From Caecitellus pseudoparvulus (lineage: Eukaryota; Bigyra: Bicosoecida): a stretch of 64,000 nt of DNA. Both the position numbers and the translations under genes were made by a program. Shown piece by piece: positions 53,267 through 63,600 of this stretch. The stretch's first letter is position 1. Every line of letters starts with the position of its first letter. The notes below the pieces were generated by a model. The model worked only from the letters and a program-made list of their open reading frames with translations. It ran no database searches and was not told the DNA's origin. Where the stretch lies: NCBI GenBank assembly GCA_965644315.1, contig CBFFRQ010000013.1, positions 682,001 through 746,000 on the forward strand. The letters run 5' to 3'.

Positions 53267-54766
53267 TTACTCCTCACTGCCTGATGCAGCCACTTCATGT
53301 GGTGAGGTATGTTGTCCGGAGGCAACTGCATGTATGTCCTCACTGTGGCTGTCGGAGGCTTCTGCAGATTGAGCCTCTCTGGATCGTCCGGGAGCCCGTT
53401 TCAGACTGCGGAGCCACCTGAATGTCAGCGTATGGGAATCTCGCGGGGATTTCTCTCCTTCGCGCACTGACATGCCGTATAGTTCCGGCAGGTCAGCCTG
53501 CCACGCGAACAGCGCCGAACCCGAGCTCAAGTGCGCCCCGAAAGAGTTCAGCTCCAAGAGCCGGACAGCAAAGACGTCAGGGTCACAGGAGGAGATAGAC
53601 TGGTGCGTGTCTAGCAGGCGGCCCTCCTTCACAGGCAGCACCACCACATCCATGACGTATGAGTCCAAGGCAAAGCTGACATGGTCCAGGCGAGGACGCA
53701 GCCACGAGCGTTGAAATGCCGCGACAGCACGTGCCAGGGCGACCTTGCGAGGCCCCGACAAGCACCTCAGCCAGGTGAAGGGGGTGAACCAAGTGTTCTG
53801 GCTGACAGCCGTCACGTGGCCATCTCTGACAAAGCATCTAAACTCACACTCTGGTCGGATCAACGGTGACCACTCTTGCAGAATGAGGGTCGGCGACGAC
53901 AGCGGGTACAGCCCCTTGCAGTGCCCAGGGAAGCGGGCATGCAGTGGAGCCTGGTGGTACACGTGGTGTGGGAGCTGAGGACCAGCTCCCTCTCCTCCGG
54001 AAAGGAAGGCCTCCCGTGCAGTGCTCGGTTTGCTGCGGGTGAATCGCCTCATGGCGCTGGTCACTCTGCTGGACGTCACCATCGCCTCACAGAGCCTCGC
54101 AGCATCGGCGGCAGTGGCGTGGTACGGACCAGCTCCGGGTGGAACACCGTCCTTTGGTGAACAAGCGGCGGTGCGGGCAAACAGGGCGCGCTGGCCAGCT
54201 TTGCCGCCACAGTCTGCCAGGAAGTCTTGCATACGGGAGTGCAGCCAGCTGGTGACGCTCTCCAGCTCGTCAGACATGTGTCGCGGGGCCCGGCGAGTGA
54301 GCACACCACTCTGCGCCCCTTGAACGAGCCACTTTGCATACTGAAGAGGGATGGGGTAGATGCCTGCCTGTGGCTCCACAGGGCCCCAGAAGCACTCAAA
54401 ATGGTCAGCATCCTCTGCTGGGAGCTGGCCAGGCGGGTCCACGGTACAAGCCAGCGCTTGGCCAAACAAGGGCCAGGCGACCATGTCAGTGTCAGCAATG
54501 TAATCTTCAAAAGTGAACCCTGGTGGGGCCAGCTCATAGCAGTTGTTGGTGTTCACAGACTCCGTCCACGTGCCGTCAGTGTTGTCGGCTTCCACTGCCT
54601 GCACTGCCACGTCAACCCGAGAACCAGAACTTTCTGAGGCCTGGGCGCCCAGTGAGGCAGCTGGCTGCCCACCCAGTGTTGTCGGAAACAGGAAGGGAAA
54701 CTGTGCGCCGCAGGTCACGCGCTGCTCTGCTCGAGCTTCGGTGCAGGCGCCAGTCGCAGCTGCCAT
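53267..54766 (-). CDS. CDC123/D123-family protein
   Basis: Single exon, 499 aa from ATG 54766 (MAAATGACTEARAEQ). The D123 family has an ATP-grasp fold and its best-studied member assembles the eIF2 complex. Visible family marks: FECFWGPVEPQ region, LILQEWSPLIRPECEFRCF with VRDGHVTAVSQNTWF, VSFALDSYVMDVVVLP and RLLELNSFGAHLSSGSALF (the conserved I/L-D/E-x-N-P/S-F-G). The protein is longer than the usual 330-360 aa, with an Ala/Ser-rich N-terminus and a charged C-terminal tail. It may be a divergent paralogue with another role. Confidence 0.75.
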   Translation of the reverse strand: MAAATGACTEARAEQRVTCGAQFPFLFPTTLGGQPAASLGAQASESSGSRVDVAVQAVEADNTDGTWTESVNTNNCYELAPPGFTFEDYIADTDMVAWPLFGQALACTVDPPGQLPAEDADHFECFWGPVEPQAGIYPIPLQYAKWLVQGAQSGVLTRRAPRHMSDELESVTSWLHSRMQDFLADCGGKAGQRALFARTAACSPKDGVPPGAGPYHATAADAARLCEAMVTSSRVTSAMRRFTRSKPSTAREAFLSGGEGAGPQLPHHVYHQAPLHARFPGHCKGLYPLSSPTLILQEWSPLIRPECEFRCFVRDGHVTAVSQNTWFTPFTWLRCLSGPRKVALARAVAAFQRSWLRPRLDHVSFALDSYVMDVVVLPVKEGRLLDTHQSISSCDPDVFAVRLLELNSFGAHLSSGSALFAWQADLPELYGMSVREGEKSPRDSHTLTFRWLRSLKRAPGRSREAQSAEASDSHSEDIHAVASGQHTSPHEVAASGSEE

Positions 54767-55143
54767 ATCGCGCGGCTTGAGATGAAGCTGCTCCCGGCAA
54801 GACTGCAACGATGGGGAAGGGTGCCAGTGTGGAGTCAAAGCAGCGAGTGAACAGCCAGAGCAGCGACGCGAGACCATGAGCGGCGGTGCAGGTTGCACCC
54901 ATGCACGTGGAAAGTGGACCGTTCAGTCTGGTGCCAGGTTGACCAGGCTCTGCTGCAGTTGGCAAGGGGGGGGGGGCATGCTGCCCAGCTTCTCTATCCG
55001 CCATGCGCCTCCAAACAAAGTTCAGTGCACCGCAGACAAGGTGGAGGAATCAAATTGAAGAGTAGCCTTGAATTCACTCACCCCGGGTGGCGCACAGCCA
55101 CGCTGCAGGCTCGCAGGCGCTGACACGCCAGGGGCAGTGCGCC
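54767..55143. other. Divergent spacer CDC123-like / VPS4
   Basis: 377 nt between divergent starts; contains an 11-nt G run at 54966-54976. No gene is seen. Confidence 0.5.
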
Positions 55144-56716
55144 ATGGACAACGCGGCCATGTTTCGGCAAGCGTGCGAGATCGTGAAGGAGGCGATTGAC
55201 GCAGACAATGCCAAGGACTACAGGCGTGCTTTTAACCAATACCAGAAAGCGCTGACGTACTTTGTGCACGTGGTGAAGTGTAAGGAGCGCCGAAGGCGGC
55301 CAGGTGGAGCTCTCGTGAAACGCCAGCGCAACGCGCCCCTGTGCGCAGTTGAAGCCAACCCCCAGGTGAAGGCGACGATCCAGGTCAAGATCGGGGAATA
55401 CTTTGACCGTGCGGAGGAGCTGAAGAAGATGCTTGATGGTACTTCTGGCGGCGCGGGGGGCGCGTCAGGGGGAACGGCGGCCATGCAGGGTGAGGCTGGG
55501 ATGCTTCCCGGCAACTTCCTGTGTCGGAGTCTCACGACCCTTCCCCCCCACACGCGTACCACCCACAGGTGAGCCGGAAGATAAGGACACAGAAAAGAAG
55601 AAGCTCCAGGGGGCCCTGTCAGGTGTGTATTCAGTGCATTCGTCCATTGGCTCTCCGCTTGTGTCAGTGTCCGCCAATTCTGATGCTCACGCAGGTGCCA
55701 TTCTAAGCGAGAAGCCAAACGTCCGGTGGAGTGACGTGGCAGGGCTAGAAGGAGCCAAGGAGGCTTTGCAAGAAGCTGTGTTGATGCCAGTCAAGTTTCC
55801 CCAGCTGTTCACAGGCAAGCGGCGACCATGGAAAGGCATCCTGCTGTATGGTCCGCCGGGAACAGGCAAGTCGTACCTTGCGAAGGCGGTGGCGACAGAA
55901 GCGGACAGCACGTTCTTCAGCGTGTCGTCCTCGGACCTGGTGTCAAAGTGGCAGGGCGAGAGCGAGCGTCTGGTGCGCTCCCTCTTTGAGATGGCCCGAG
56001 AGCGCAAGCCAGCCATCATCTTCATTGACGAGATTGACTCCCTGTGCTCGTCCCGGTCTGAGGGCGAGAACGACGCCTCCCGCCGCATCAAGACAGAGTT
56101 CTTGGTGCAGATGCAGGGTGTGGGGCATACACATGACGGCATCTTGGTCCTGGGGGCGACGAACACGCCATGGGAGATTGACGCGGCCATGCGCCGGCGG
56201 TTTGAGAAGCGAGTGTACATTCCGTTGCCAGGAGCCCACGCCCGGGCGCGCATGTTTAAGATTCACCTAGGTGACACGCCGAACAACCTCACTGCGGACG
56301 ACTACCGCACCCTGGGTGGCTTGACAGAGGGCTTCTCCGGCTCCGACATCTCAGTCATGGTGCGGCAGGCTCTCATGGAGCCCCTTCGAAAGTGCCGCAC
56401 AGCCAAGTACTTCAAGCGCGAGACGCCTGCTGCACCTGGCCAGCCTGCTCGGTATTTTCCCATCATGCTGGATCCGCCCTGTCACAGGTGTGTCCCCGAC
56501 TTGAAGGCGGCGCCGGCACCCAGGCGCGTCCCTTGCCCCCACTGTGGCTGCGAGCGTCTGGACCTGTTTAGTTTGAGTTCAGAGGAGCTGAGGGTGCCAG
56601 ACATCACCATGGACGACTTTTTGCACGTAGCCAAGTCTTCCAAGACCTCCGTCGCCTCGGAGGAGCTTACACGCTTCGTCGAGTGGACCACAGAGTTCGG
56701 CGAGGAAGGCCAATGA
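55144..56716 (+). CDS. VPS4: VPS4 AAA ATPase
   Basis: Disassembles ESCRT-III at membranes. Exons 55144-55279, 55349-55489, 55569-55622 and 55695-56716 (introns 69, 79 and 72 nt, all phase 1) give 450 aa. N-terminal MIT domain ([43 protein letters not shown]), a Gly-rich linker, [19 protein letters not shown] (spliced), Walker [13 protein letters not shown], Walker [11 protein letters not shown], and the arginine finger region [14 protein letters not shown]. The C-terminus keeps [17 protein letters not shown] and ends [15 protein letters not shown], the VPS4 end helix. Between them, where the beta domain lies, are two CxxC pairs (CHRC and CPHC) that I do not recall from other VPS4 proteins. 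Confidence 0.94.
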
Positions 56717-56913
56717 GTTGGGGGGGCCAACCCCCCCTCCCGTGTTGACTCTCGCATTGCCCTTGGCAAACACAATTCCAAACTATCGACCACAACCTCC
56801 AATTCAACCTCTCCATCTACCCAAGCTGTGAGAAGCACTGCTGCATTGCAACCCCGCTTCCCGAGGCACTTGACATCCCTCGTCAACGCTGCGCAGGCCT
56901 CAAGGCACGGACC

Positions 56914-58227
56914 ATGTATTTTGCGCGGGGCAAACGCATCGCAGCTCCGCTCACACTGCTCTTGACAGCAGCCTCAGTGCTGCGACCTACTCTCTGTTCT
57001 ACCATCTCCTCCACTGCTGCGATGGCTGCTCAAGCTGCCGCTGACTCTGCATCCCGCGAAGCGGCTGTGACTGCTTCAGGTGACGTGGCCACCAAGGCGG
57101 AAGCCTCATGCATCGTTGATGTCACGGACTTCACAGAGCCAACACTGAAACAGTCCAGAGTGATCACCCTTGACGTGGAGAGCAAGTGGCAGGGTGAGGG
57201 CGTCGGCGCCAAGTGAGTGTCTGCGGAATTTGCTACGTCATCCGGAAGCCTGCACTAGTTTCCGGACACGCCTTCGTGAGACCAAGCAGCACAAACACGG
57301 CAGCACTGCACCCAATCTTCCTCCATTCCCAGAGTACGTCGCTCCATCGGGAGGGCTGAACTCCGGAACCTCGATCCATTCCTCATGCTTGACGAATTCA
57401 GCGTGAAGAAGCCAGCTGGGTTTCCGGACCATCCCCACCGCGTGAGTGCGCAGCAACGAAGCACCCGCCGCGTGGCCACGCCGCTCACTTTGGTCTTCAC
57501 GTGCTCGTAACGTCGCCCACATCCACAGGGTTTTGAGACCGTGACGTACATGCTGACTGGCAAGTTTACCCACGAGGACTTCAAGGGTCACCATGGCACG
57601 ATCGGGCCAGGGGACTTGCAGTGGATGACCGCAGGGCGTGGCATCATGCACAGCGAAGTGCCCGCTGATGACAGCACATCTCACGGCTTGCAGTTGTGGG
57701 TGAACCTCGCTGCCAAAGACAAGATGGTGGAGCCGGCATACCAGGAGCTGTCTGCGAAGGACATCCCCAAGCGTCGCTTCAACGGTGTGGTGGCCAACGT
57801 CATTGCAGGGGAGGCATTCGGCACGAAGAGCCCCGTGTACACCCGAACCCCCACCATGTACCTGGACTTCGACATGGAGGGCGGCAGCACGCTGAACCAG
57901 CCCATCCCCACCGGCTGGAACGGCTTCGTGTACGTTCTCACCGGTAGCGCCAAGTTCAACGGCAAGGTGGGGGAGGCCCACCACACGCTGGTGCTGAGCA
58001 ACGAAGGCACAGAAGATGGCATCTCCGTCACCACTGATGCGGGCACTCCCTGCCGCTTTGCGCTCATTTGCGGCCAGCCGCTGGACGAGCCCATCGTTCA
58101 ACACGGACCCTTCGTCATGAACACCCGTGATGAGATCATGCAGGCCATGATGGACTTCCGGTCCGGCAAGAATGGCTTCGAAGGTGCTGCGGAGTGGTCC
58201 TCCGAGGGCAGCAAGTCCTTTCGGTGA
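56914..58227 (+). CDS. Pirin-family cupin protein with N-terminal leader
   Basis: Iron-binding double cupin; pirins act as transcription cofactors or quercetin dioxygenases. Exons 56914-57212, 57333-57441 and 57529-58227 (introns 120 and 87 nt) give 368 aa. Metal ligands are complete: two His in FPDHPHRGFETVTYML and His-Glu in GRGIMHSEVP. RAELRNLDPFLMLDEF precedes them. About 75 extra residues sit in front of the cupin, starting MYFARGKRIAAPLTLLLTAA, a hydrophobic signal-like segment followed by a Ser/Ala-rich stretch. This suggests targeting to the secretory system or an organelle; an internal start at MAAQAAAD would make a cytosolic form. Confidence 0.9.
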
Positions 58228-58335
58228 ACACGTTCACATCTCGAGCCAGGCAAGGTTCGCAGCTCGCGGCTGCCAGCAATGCATGCATGTGTCCACTTCA
58301 CAAACCCGGGGCCATAGTCTGTCTCTTGCTTGGTA

Positions 58336-59191
58336 ATGTTCGCGATTCGGCTCCTCCGCTTCATTCTCGCTGCCTGGCCTGGAAGAATGCTGCGCTTTGC
58401 ACGTCGTGCTGCAAGGTTGAGCGGCCACGCGCCGCCGGCCCTTTCTTTCGCTGCAGCCCTCCCAACTCTATCATGCGCACGTCAAGTCCTTTCGACGAAT
58501 ACCGCTGCCACAGAGCTGGCCCTCCCTGCCGCTCGCGGGGAGCTCACCGCGGACCAGGAGAAGGAGCTGGGCGAGCGCCTCCAGGCCATGGAAGCCAAGG
58601 CCATGGAGCCACAGACCGAAGCCCAGCGGAACCAGGCCGTTGGAGCCCAAGTATCTGAAGAACTTCTGCGTGCGGGTTTGTTTGTCGAGGACGTCGTTCA
58701 AGGGGAAGGTCCCGCTGCAGAGCTTGGTGTGTCCAGGGTTTCAGTGGCGTTTCAAGTGCACGCAACACATGCAGTGTGCCGCCGCTTGCTATGACGTGTG
58801 CAGGGCAATGGGTATCTATCCAGGTTCATGGCGAGCTTCAAGATGGGACGGTGTTTGAAGACTCGTCTGCGTCTGGTAAGAGCCTCAGCTTTCAGCTAGG
58901 ATCCGGACAAGTCATCCTCGGTATGGATGGTGGAGTGGCTGGCATGCGCGTTGGCGGGACTCGAGTGCTGAATGTTCCACCGCACCTCGGGTATGGATTC
59001 AAGCGGGTCGGAGACATTCCACCCAACTCAGTGCGTCGAGAAGGTGCAGCCCCGTACCTGGGCGAACTGCACTGTGTCCTTCCCACCACCCGCAGGACCT
59101 CACCTTCACCGTGAAGCTTGTGGGTGTCGGTGAGCAAGCCGAGCCAAAGAGCCGCCCTTGGTACGCTGGCCTATTGGAGGTGTTCCAATGA
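58336..59191 (+). CDS. FKBP-type peptidyl-prolyl isomerase, organelle-targeted
   Basis: Exons 58336-58726, 58804-59030 and 59096-59191 (introns 77 and 65 nt) give 237 aa. The N-terminus is rich in Arg, Ala and hydrophobics with no acids (MFAIRLLRFILAAWPGRMLR), like a mitochondrial or plastid presequence. A Glu/Gln-rich helical segment follows (about 65-110). The single FKBP domain has VSIQVHGELQDGTVFEDSS, GSGQVILGMDGGVAGMRVGG, PPHLGYGFKRVGDIPPNS and LTFTVKLVGV. The proline-isomerase pocket residues Asp, Phe, Val-Ile and Tyr are in place. It follows pirin in the same direction, 109 nt away, and converges with the RGG gene, 5 nt between stops. Confidence 0.9.
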
Positions 59192-59196
59192 GTTCA

Positions 59197-60153
59197 TCAC
59201 TGACCGCCATGCTTCCTCCGCTGCCGTTGGCTCTGCTCACGCTTCTTCTTCCCGCGCTTCGAGGCATTGTTCACGCGGTGCTCGCGCCGAGCACTTCCTT
59301 TCCCCTTTTGCCCACCCTTCCCTTGGCGACCCCCCTTTGGCCTGCCCCCTGGCTCACTGATCCATGTGTGGTCCTTGACGCTCCTCTTGCCCACGTCGGC
59401 AGACCCACCGCTCAGCATGCCCGCCTGGCGCAAAACGGAACGCAAGCCACCCCCTGCAGCGCCTCTTCCAGGGGAGTCATGGATGTGCGAGGGATCGTGG
59501 CCGGGAAAGGCCGCAGGTTTCATGGAAGTGTACGCAAGGCGCTTGCGCTGGGCAATGGTGACGGGGGCTGCTACCTGTGTGGAAGGAGCCGAGGCGCCGC
59601 CCAGCACAGTCACTGTCGGCATGGCTCCCACTCCTTGCTGAGCCAGGAACGGCGAGCCGCCTGACAGGCCGAGTCTGGAATCAGCGGGGCGCAAGGCAGG
59701 CACACCCAGCAATCCACTTGAAGAGGCACCGAACAACGAAGAAGTGAGCTGCGCGCCGGCACCCATCTGAGCCACTCCGAAGGCGCCCATGCTTCCTGGC
59801 ACAACGGGGGCCCCGGGGCCAGTCCCCAGCATGCCCGCCTGCGACAAGACTCCACCTAGGCCAGTGGACCTCCCGCCTACAAAGTGACTTTGTGAGCTAC
59901 TGTGCTCTTGGCGATCCTGGCGTTGTCGAGGCTGGCTCTTCCCGCGCTGCTGACCACCCTTCTTGCCCGGCTGGCGACCCCCTCCCTGGGCTCCACGCTT
60001 GCCCTGCTGGTCGTGCTGGTGAGAACGTTGACCTCCTCCCCCGCCGCCGCCCTTTTTTCCCCCACGACCTTGCTTTCGTCCTCCATGGCCACCCCCGTGC
60101 CCCCCACTGCCTCGCCCGCCTCCACGCCCGCCTCCACGCCCGCCTTTCGCCAT
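59197..60153 (-). CDS. Gly-rich RGG-box protein
   Basis: Open frame of 318 codons from ATG 60153. The first 110 residues are dominated by GGRGGG, GGHGGG and GRKQGRGGKKGG type repeats, then a Gln/Ser-rich part, a middle of hydrophobic Gly/Ala/Leu segments (LGGVLSQAGML occurs, and VLRQAGMLSGG later, a loose internal repeat) and a strongly basic C-terminus (RGKKKREQSQRQRRK). RGG boxes bind RNA and basic tails often give nuclear or nucleolar location. No RRM or other fold is visible and I do not recognise an orthologue. The frame has no rival on the other strand. Confidence 0.6.
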   Translation of the reverse strand: MAKGGRGGGRGGGRGSGGHGGGHGGRKQGRGGKKGGGGGGGQRSHQHDQQGKRGAQGGGRQPGKKGGQQRGKSQPRQRQDRQEHSSSQSHFVGGRSTGLGGVLSQAGMLGTGPGAPVVPGSMGAFGVAQMGAGAQLTSSLFGASSSGLLGVPALRPADSRLGLSGGSPFLAQQGVGAMPTVTVLGGASAPSTQVAAPVTIAQRKRLAYTSMKPAAFPGHDPSHIHDSPGRGAAGGGLRSVLRQAGMLSGGSADVGKRSVKDHTWISEPGGRPKGGRQGKGGQKGKGSARREHRVNNASKRGKKKREQSQRQRRKHGGQ

Positions 60154-60600
60154 TGAGCAGTGCACGTGCTTGCTGAACCTGCACCAAGTGAGTCGCCTTG
60201 GATTGCGAGGAGCCTGGGCCTGAAGCTGCGCCTGAAAAATGTATGTGTCTTGATCAAACGTAGAACGTTGCGACACAGCGGCTGTTCATCGGTGCGATTG
60301 GATGTGAACGGTGTGCGGAATTGCGGTTGGCGGGGTGGCTGCGCTTCGGTTGCTTGCAGCGAAGGCACACACGAGCCAAACGAAAAGTGACCGCACGACG
60401 ACTTAGGGGCATGCCTTTGCGGAACATTAGTTCTACTCCAAGCTGGATGCTCCCAGACTGTTGTACTTGGGTGGCATGCGCTAAGCCGGCCAAGCAAAGC
60501 AGCCTGGCGCGGAAATTGGGCGGCTCACAATCCAGCTATGTGCTCAGCGGGTCAAGTTTGGAAGTGTTCCCCGGAACTTTGTGTCCACAGACACAAGGCA
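60154..60600. other. Divergent spacer RGG protein / JmjC gene
   Basis: 447 nt holding the GCGGAAATTGG element at 60509 and presumably both promoters. No other feature is seen. Confidence 0.5.
60509..60519 (+). promoter_or_regulatory. GCGGAAATTGG element upstream of JmjC gene
   Basis: A sense-oriented GCGGAAATTGG ends 81 nt before ATG 60601 (18 nt before the in-frame ATG at 60538). Confidence 0.5.
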
Positions 60601-63600
60601 ATGAAAGCTTTTACGCTTGTGCTTGTTTTTCTCACGGCAGTGCCGGCTTCTTTCGTTGGAAAGCTGCCCTTTCCATACCTCGCCAGCATGGGCGCACGAA
60701 GCTCCGTGCTCCAGGTGCCAGGCCCAAACGTCTCCCACAGCAAGCACAGCATGCCGCTCCTGGCCCACACTCTGGACCGCCTGCACTTTGAATACGCGCT
60801 GGCAGATCGAGTCAGCGTGTTCATGCCTTCTGCCCTATCTCCATCACTGGCGAATGAGGTCCTGCCTCTGAGCGACCTGCACGACCTGGTTCACCGGGCA
60901 GAAACCCTCGGGAAAGTGACCGTAAAGGCGCCCATCAAGGCCACATCCGGTGGCCGGAGGAGTCAGCTACACAGCCATCGTAACGGCGCTGAGTTGCCTC
61001 GCGGTAGTACGGCCGCTGCAGGCCTCCGCAGCCAGGGAGCCACGACACCAACCCACCACTTCCGGCGCGCTCTGATGCAGGGCTCCAGTGTCATCGTGCA
61101 CAGCGCACACTTGATGCACTCTGGAGTTGCTGCAATGACTGAAGCCTGGAGTGCTGGCTATGCTAGTTTTTCTGAGGCAAACTTGTACATCACCCCGCCC
61201 ACGGCAGTCGAGCCAGCTCTGCAGCTGCACCACGACACTCACGGTGTGCTGGTGGTGCAGCTGCATGGGCGCAAAACATGGCGTGTATTCGCACCGCTGC
61301 ACCCTCTCCCTGGCTTGGAGCAGCCCCTGGAGATGTTCACCGGTCCAGCTCCTGCCGGCGGCATGCCCAAGGAGGTGCGGGACATGGTGACCTCAGCGTT
61401 GCGGAACGGCTGCGTGGGAACCCTGTCCATGACTGCAGGGCAGGGAGCGAAGGCTTCAGTTCACTCCCTACCCGCTATCATTACCTTAGCCCCCGGAGAC
61501 ATGCTGTACTTGCCCCACGGCGTCCCTCACCAGGCTGCGCCAGCTCACCCAGCCACCGAGTCAGGTCTGTTTCATGCCCCAGCCCAGGCTTACATGGGCT
61601 CAGCTGAAGGCCTGGACAAAGCAACCACATCAACGTTTTTGAATCGCACAGCGACTTCTGTGCACGTGACAATGAGCGTCGTGAACATGCTTCAGCACAC
61701 GGCAGAGGTCTTGCACGAAGGTGTAGAGTACGTGGCACGCTTCGGTCACGTCAGCCCACAGGAGGCAAGCCAAGTGCACAAAATCGTGGAAACTGCCAAG
61801 GAGCGAGGGGTGACGGAGAGCAGGCGCACCTTTCCAAGCGGCCGATCACTCCAGGAATCCCACGCGTCTCCCTCGGTCCCGCTTGCAGGCAGCCTGCCAG
61901 CGGGCCCAGCATTGCGCCATTGGCAAGACCTTGATCCCATTGGCATGTACCACACCAAAGAAGAGCGAAGTCGCATGCTTCGACTTGTGCAGAACGCCAC
62001 CGTGGGTGACATTTCTCCTGCCCAGCTTCAGGCTGCTGCAGGGGGAACTAGCTTGCTGCAGGCTGTCGGGGCGCCTGGCGACGACATGCGGAGCGTGCAG
62101 TACCCTCTAGATGCAGGAGCCCTTCTGCTTCGACATGCCTTTCCGTGGCGTGCCTTGGCGCCTCGCAGCGCTGCGCCCAGTACCCACCCCTGCCTGGTGA
62201 CCAGGCGTCGCAAGGCTGTTGCTGACGTGTCGTCGACAGGGCTGCCAACAATCGGTTCGTTAGATTTTCTGTGTTCCTCTGCAGATGTGAGCTCGACTTC
62301 CAGTGCTGCCTTTGATGCTGAGGGCACCACGGCTGCTTCCAGTACCCAGAGTGTCGCAGACCTGCAGTACGCGGAAGACCTCAGCACTGCCGCTGCTCGC
62401 AGGGCCACGCACATGCTCGTGCATGCCGTCATGGTCACTGCAGCAGAGGTCCGGGCGGCAGGGCATGCAGACTTGGCCACCCGCATCGCAGCGGCGTTCG
62501 GTGTGGAGCATGTGTGGGCGTGGCACTTGCATGAGGAGTACCTGCCGGGGGGGTGGGTGACGCCGGGGCAGGCAGTGGTGGGCGACCCTGCGGCGGTGAG
62601 CGACGCGGAGCGGGGCGAGCGGGGTGTGTGGAGTGTGGATGCGATGGTGTGGGGGGAGGAGTGCGATGGCGACGTGGAGGGCAGTGCAGGGGTGATGACG
62701 CCTCGTCGAGCAGCACTTCTCGCACTGCGGTCGGTGGTGGAGGCGTCCATCTCACCCCGGTTCAGAGTGGCAGGAGTAATGTCCAGCACTGCAAAGAGTA
62801 TCCCCTCTGGTATTTCATCACCCTCGGGCTTTTTCAACGGGTTCGCGCTCTCCCCGATCGCCCACCCTCAGATGTGGTCCCTCATCGCTGAGAACCTGGT
62901 GCTGTTTCGCAGGCGGGGTGACACACCCGCCTACTTCTCCTTTGCAGGTTCAGAGAGCATCATGCCTGCAGATACTGGCATTAACCTGTTTTACGCTCGA
63001 GTAACATCGGCTGGCCCAGCCCTTGAACGCAGCGGCGAGCGCCCTTCAGTGCCAGAGAGATTGTTCAGCGCCTCGCTCTCAACAATGCTAGAGGCTTTTA
63101 GCACATCCCGCCCACAATGCCGAGAAGCTGGCGTAAATCTGACCGCTACAACTGTTCATGGGCAACCTCGTGATCCTCCTGGCTGGGGGCGCTCTCCCAG
63201 CCTTTGGATTCGGGGGTGCGACGTGATAACATTTGAACGGGCGCAGCACCGGCTGATTGCAGCGGCCATGCTCTCCATGCCCCCAGGTATTGGATTCTCT
63301 GCCCGTGATATTTGCATGGAAGCTGCTGCTCTGGAAGAGTCTGCCATGGGTGGGTCCTTGCCCGGAGCTGACGGAAGGGTGCTGCAGCCGAGCCAGGTGG
63401 CTCTCTCACAAAACATCACCGGCTCGCATCATGCGGGGGTCTTTCCACAAGCCTCGCCGCTTAGAGATGCGCACGACGCATGTGGAGGCCTGTTGCCCGA
63501 AGTGCTGTCCATCGCTCATGCCCTCACAGAGTGTGACGCATTGTTGGTTGAGTCTTCAGGAAGGCAAGTTGGTTTTCCTGCTTCTGCGGTGCTCTTTCAA

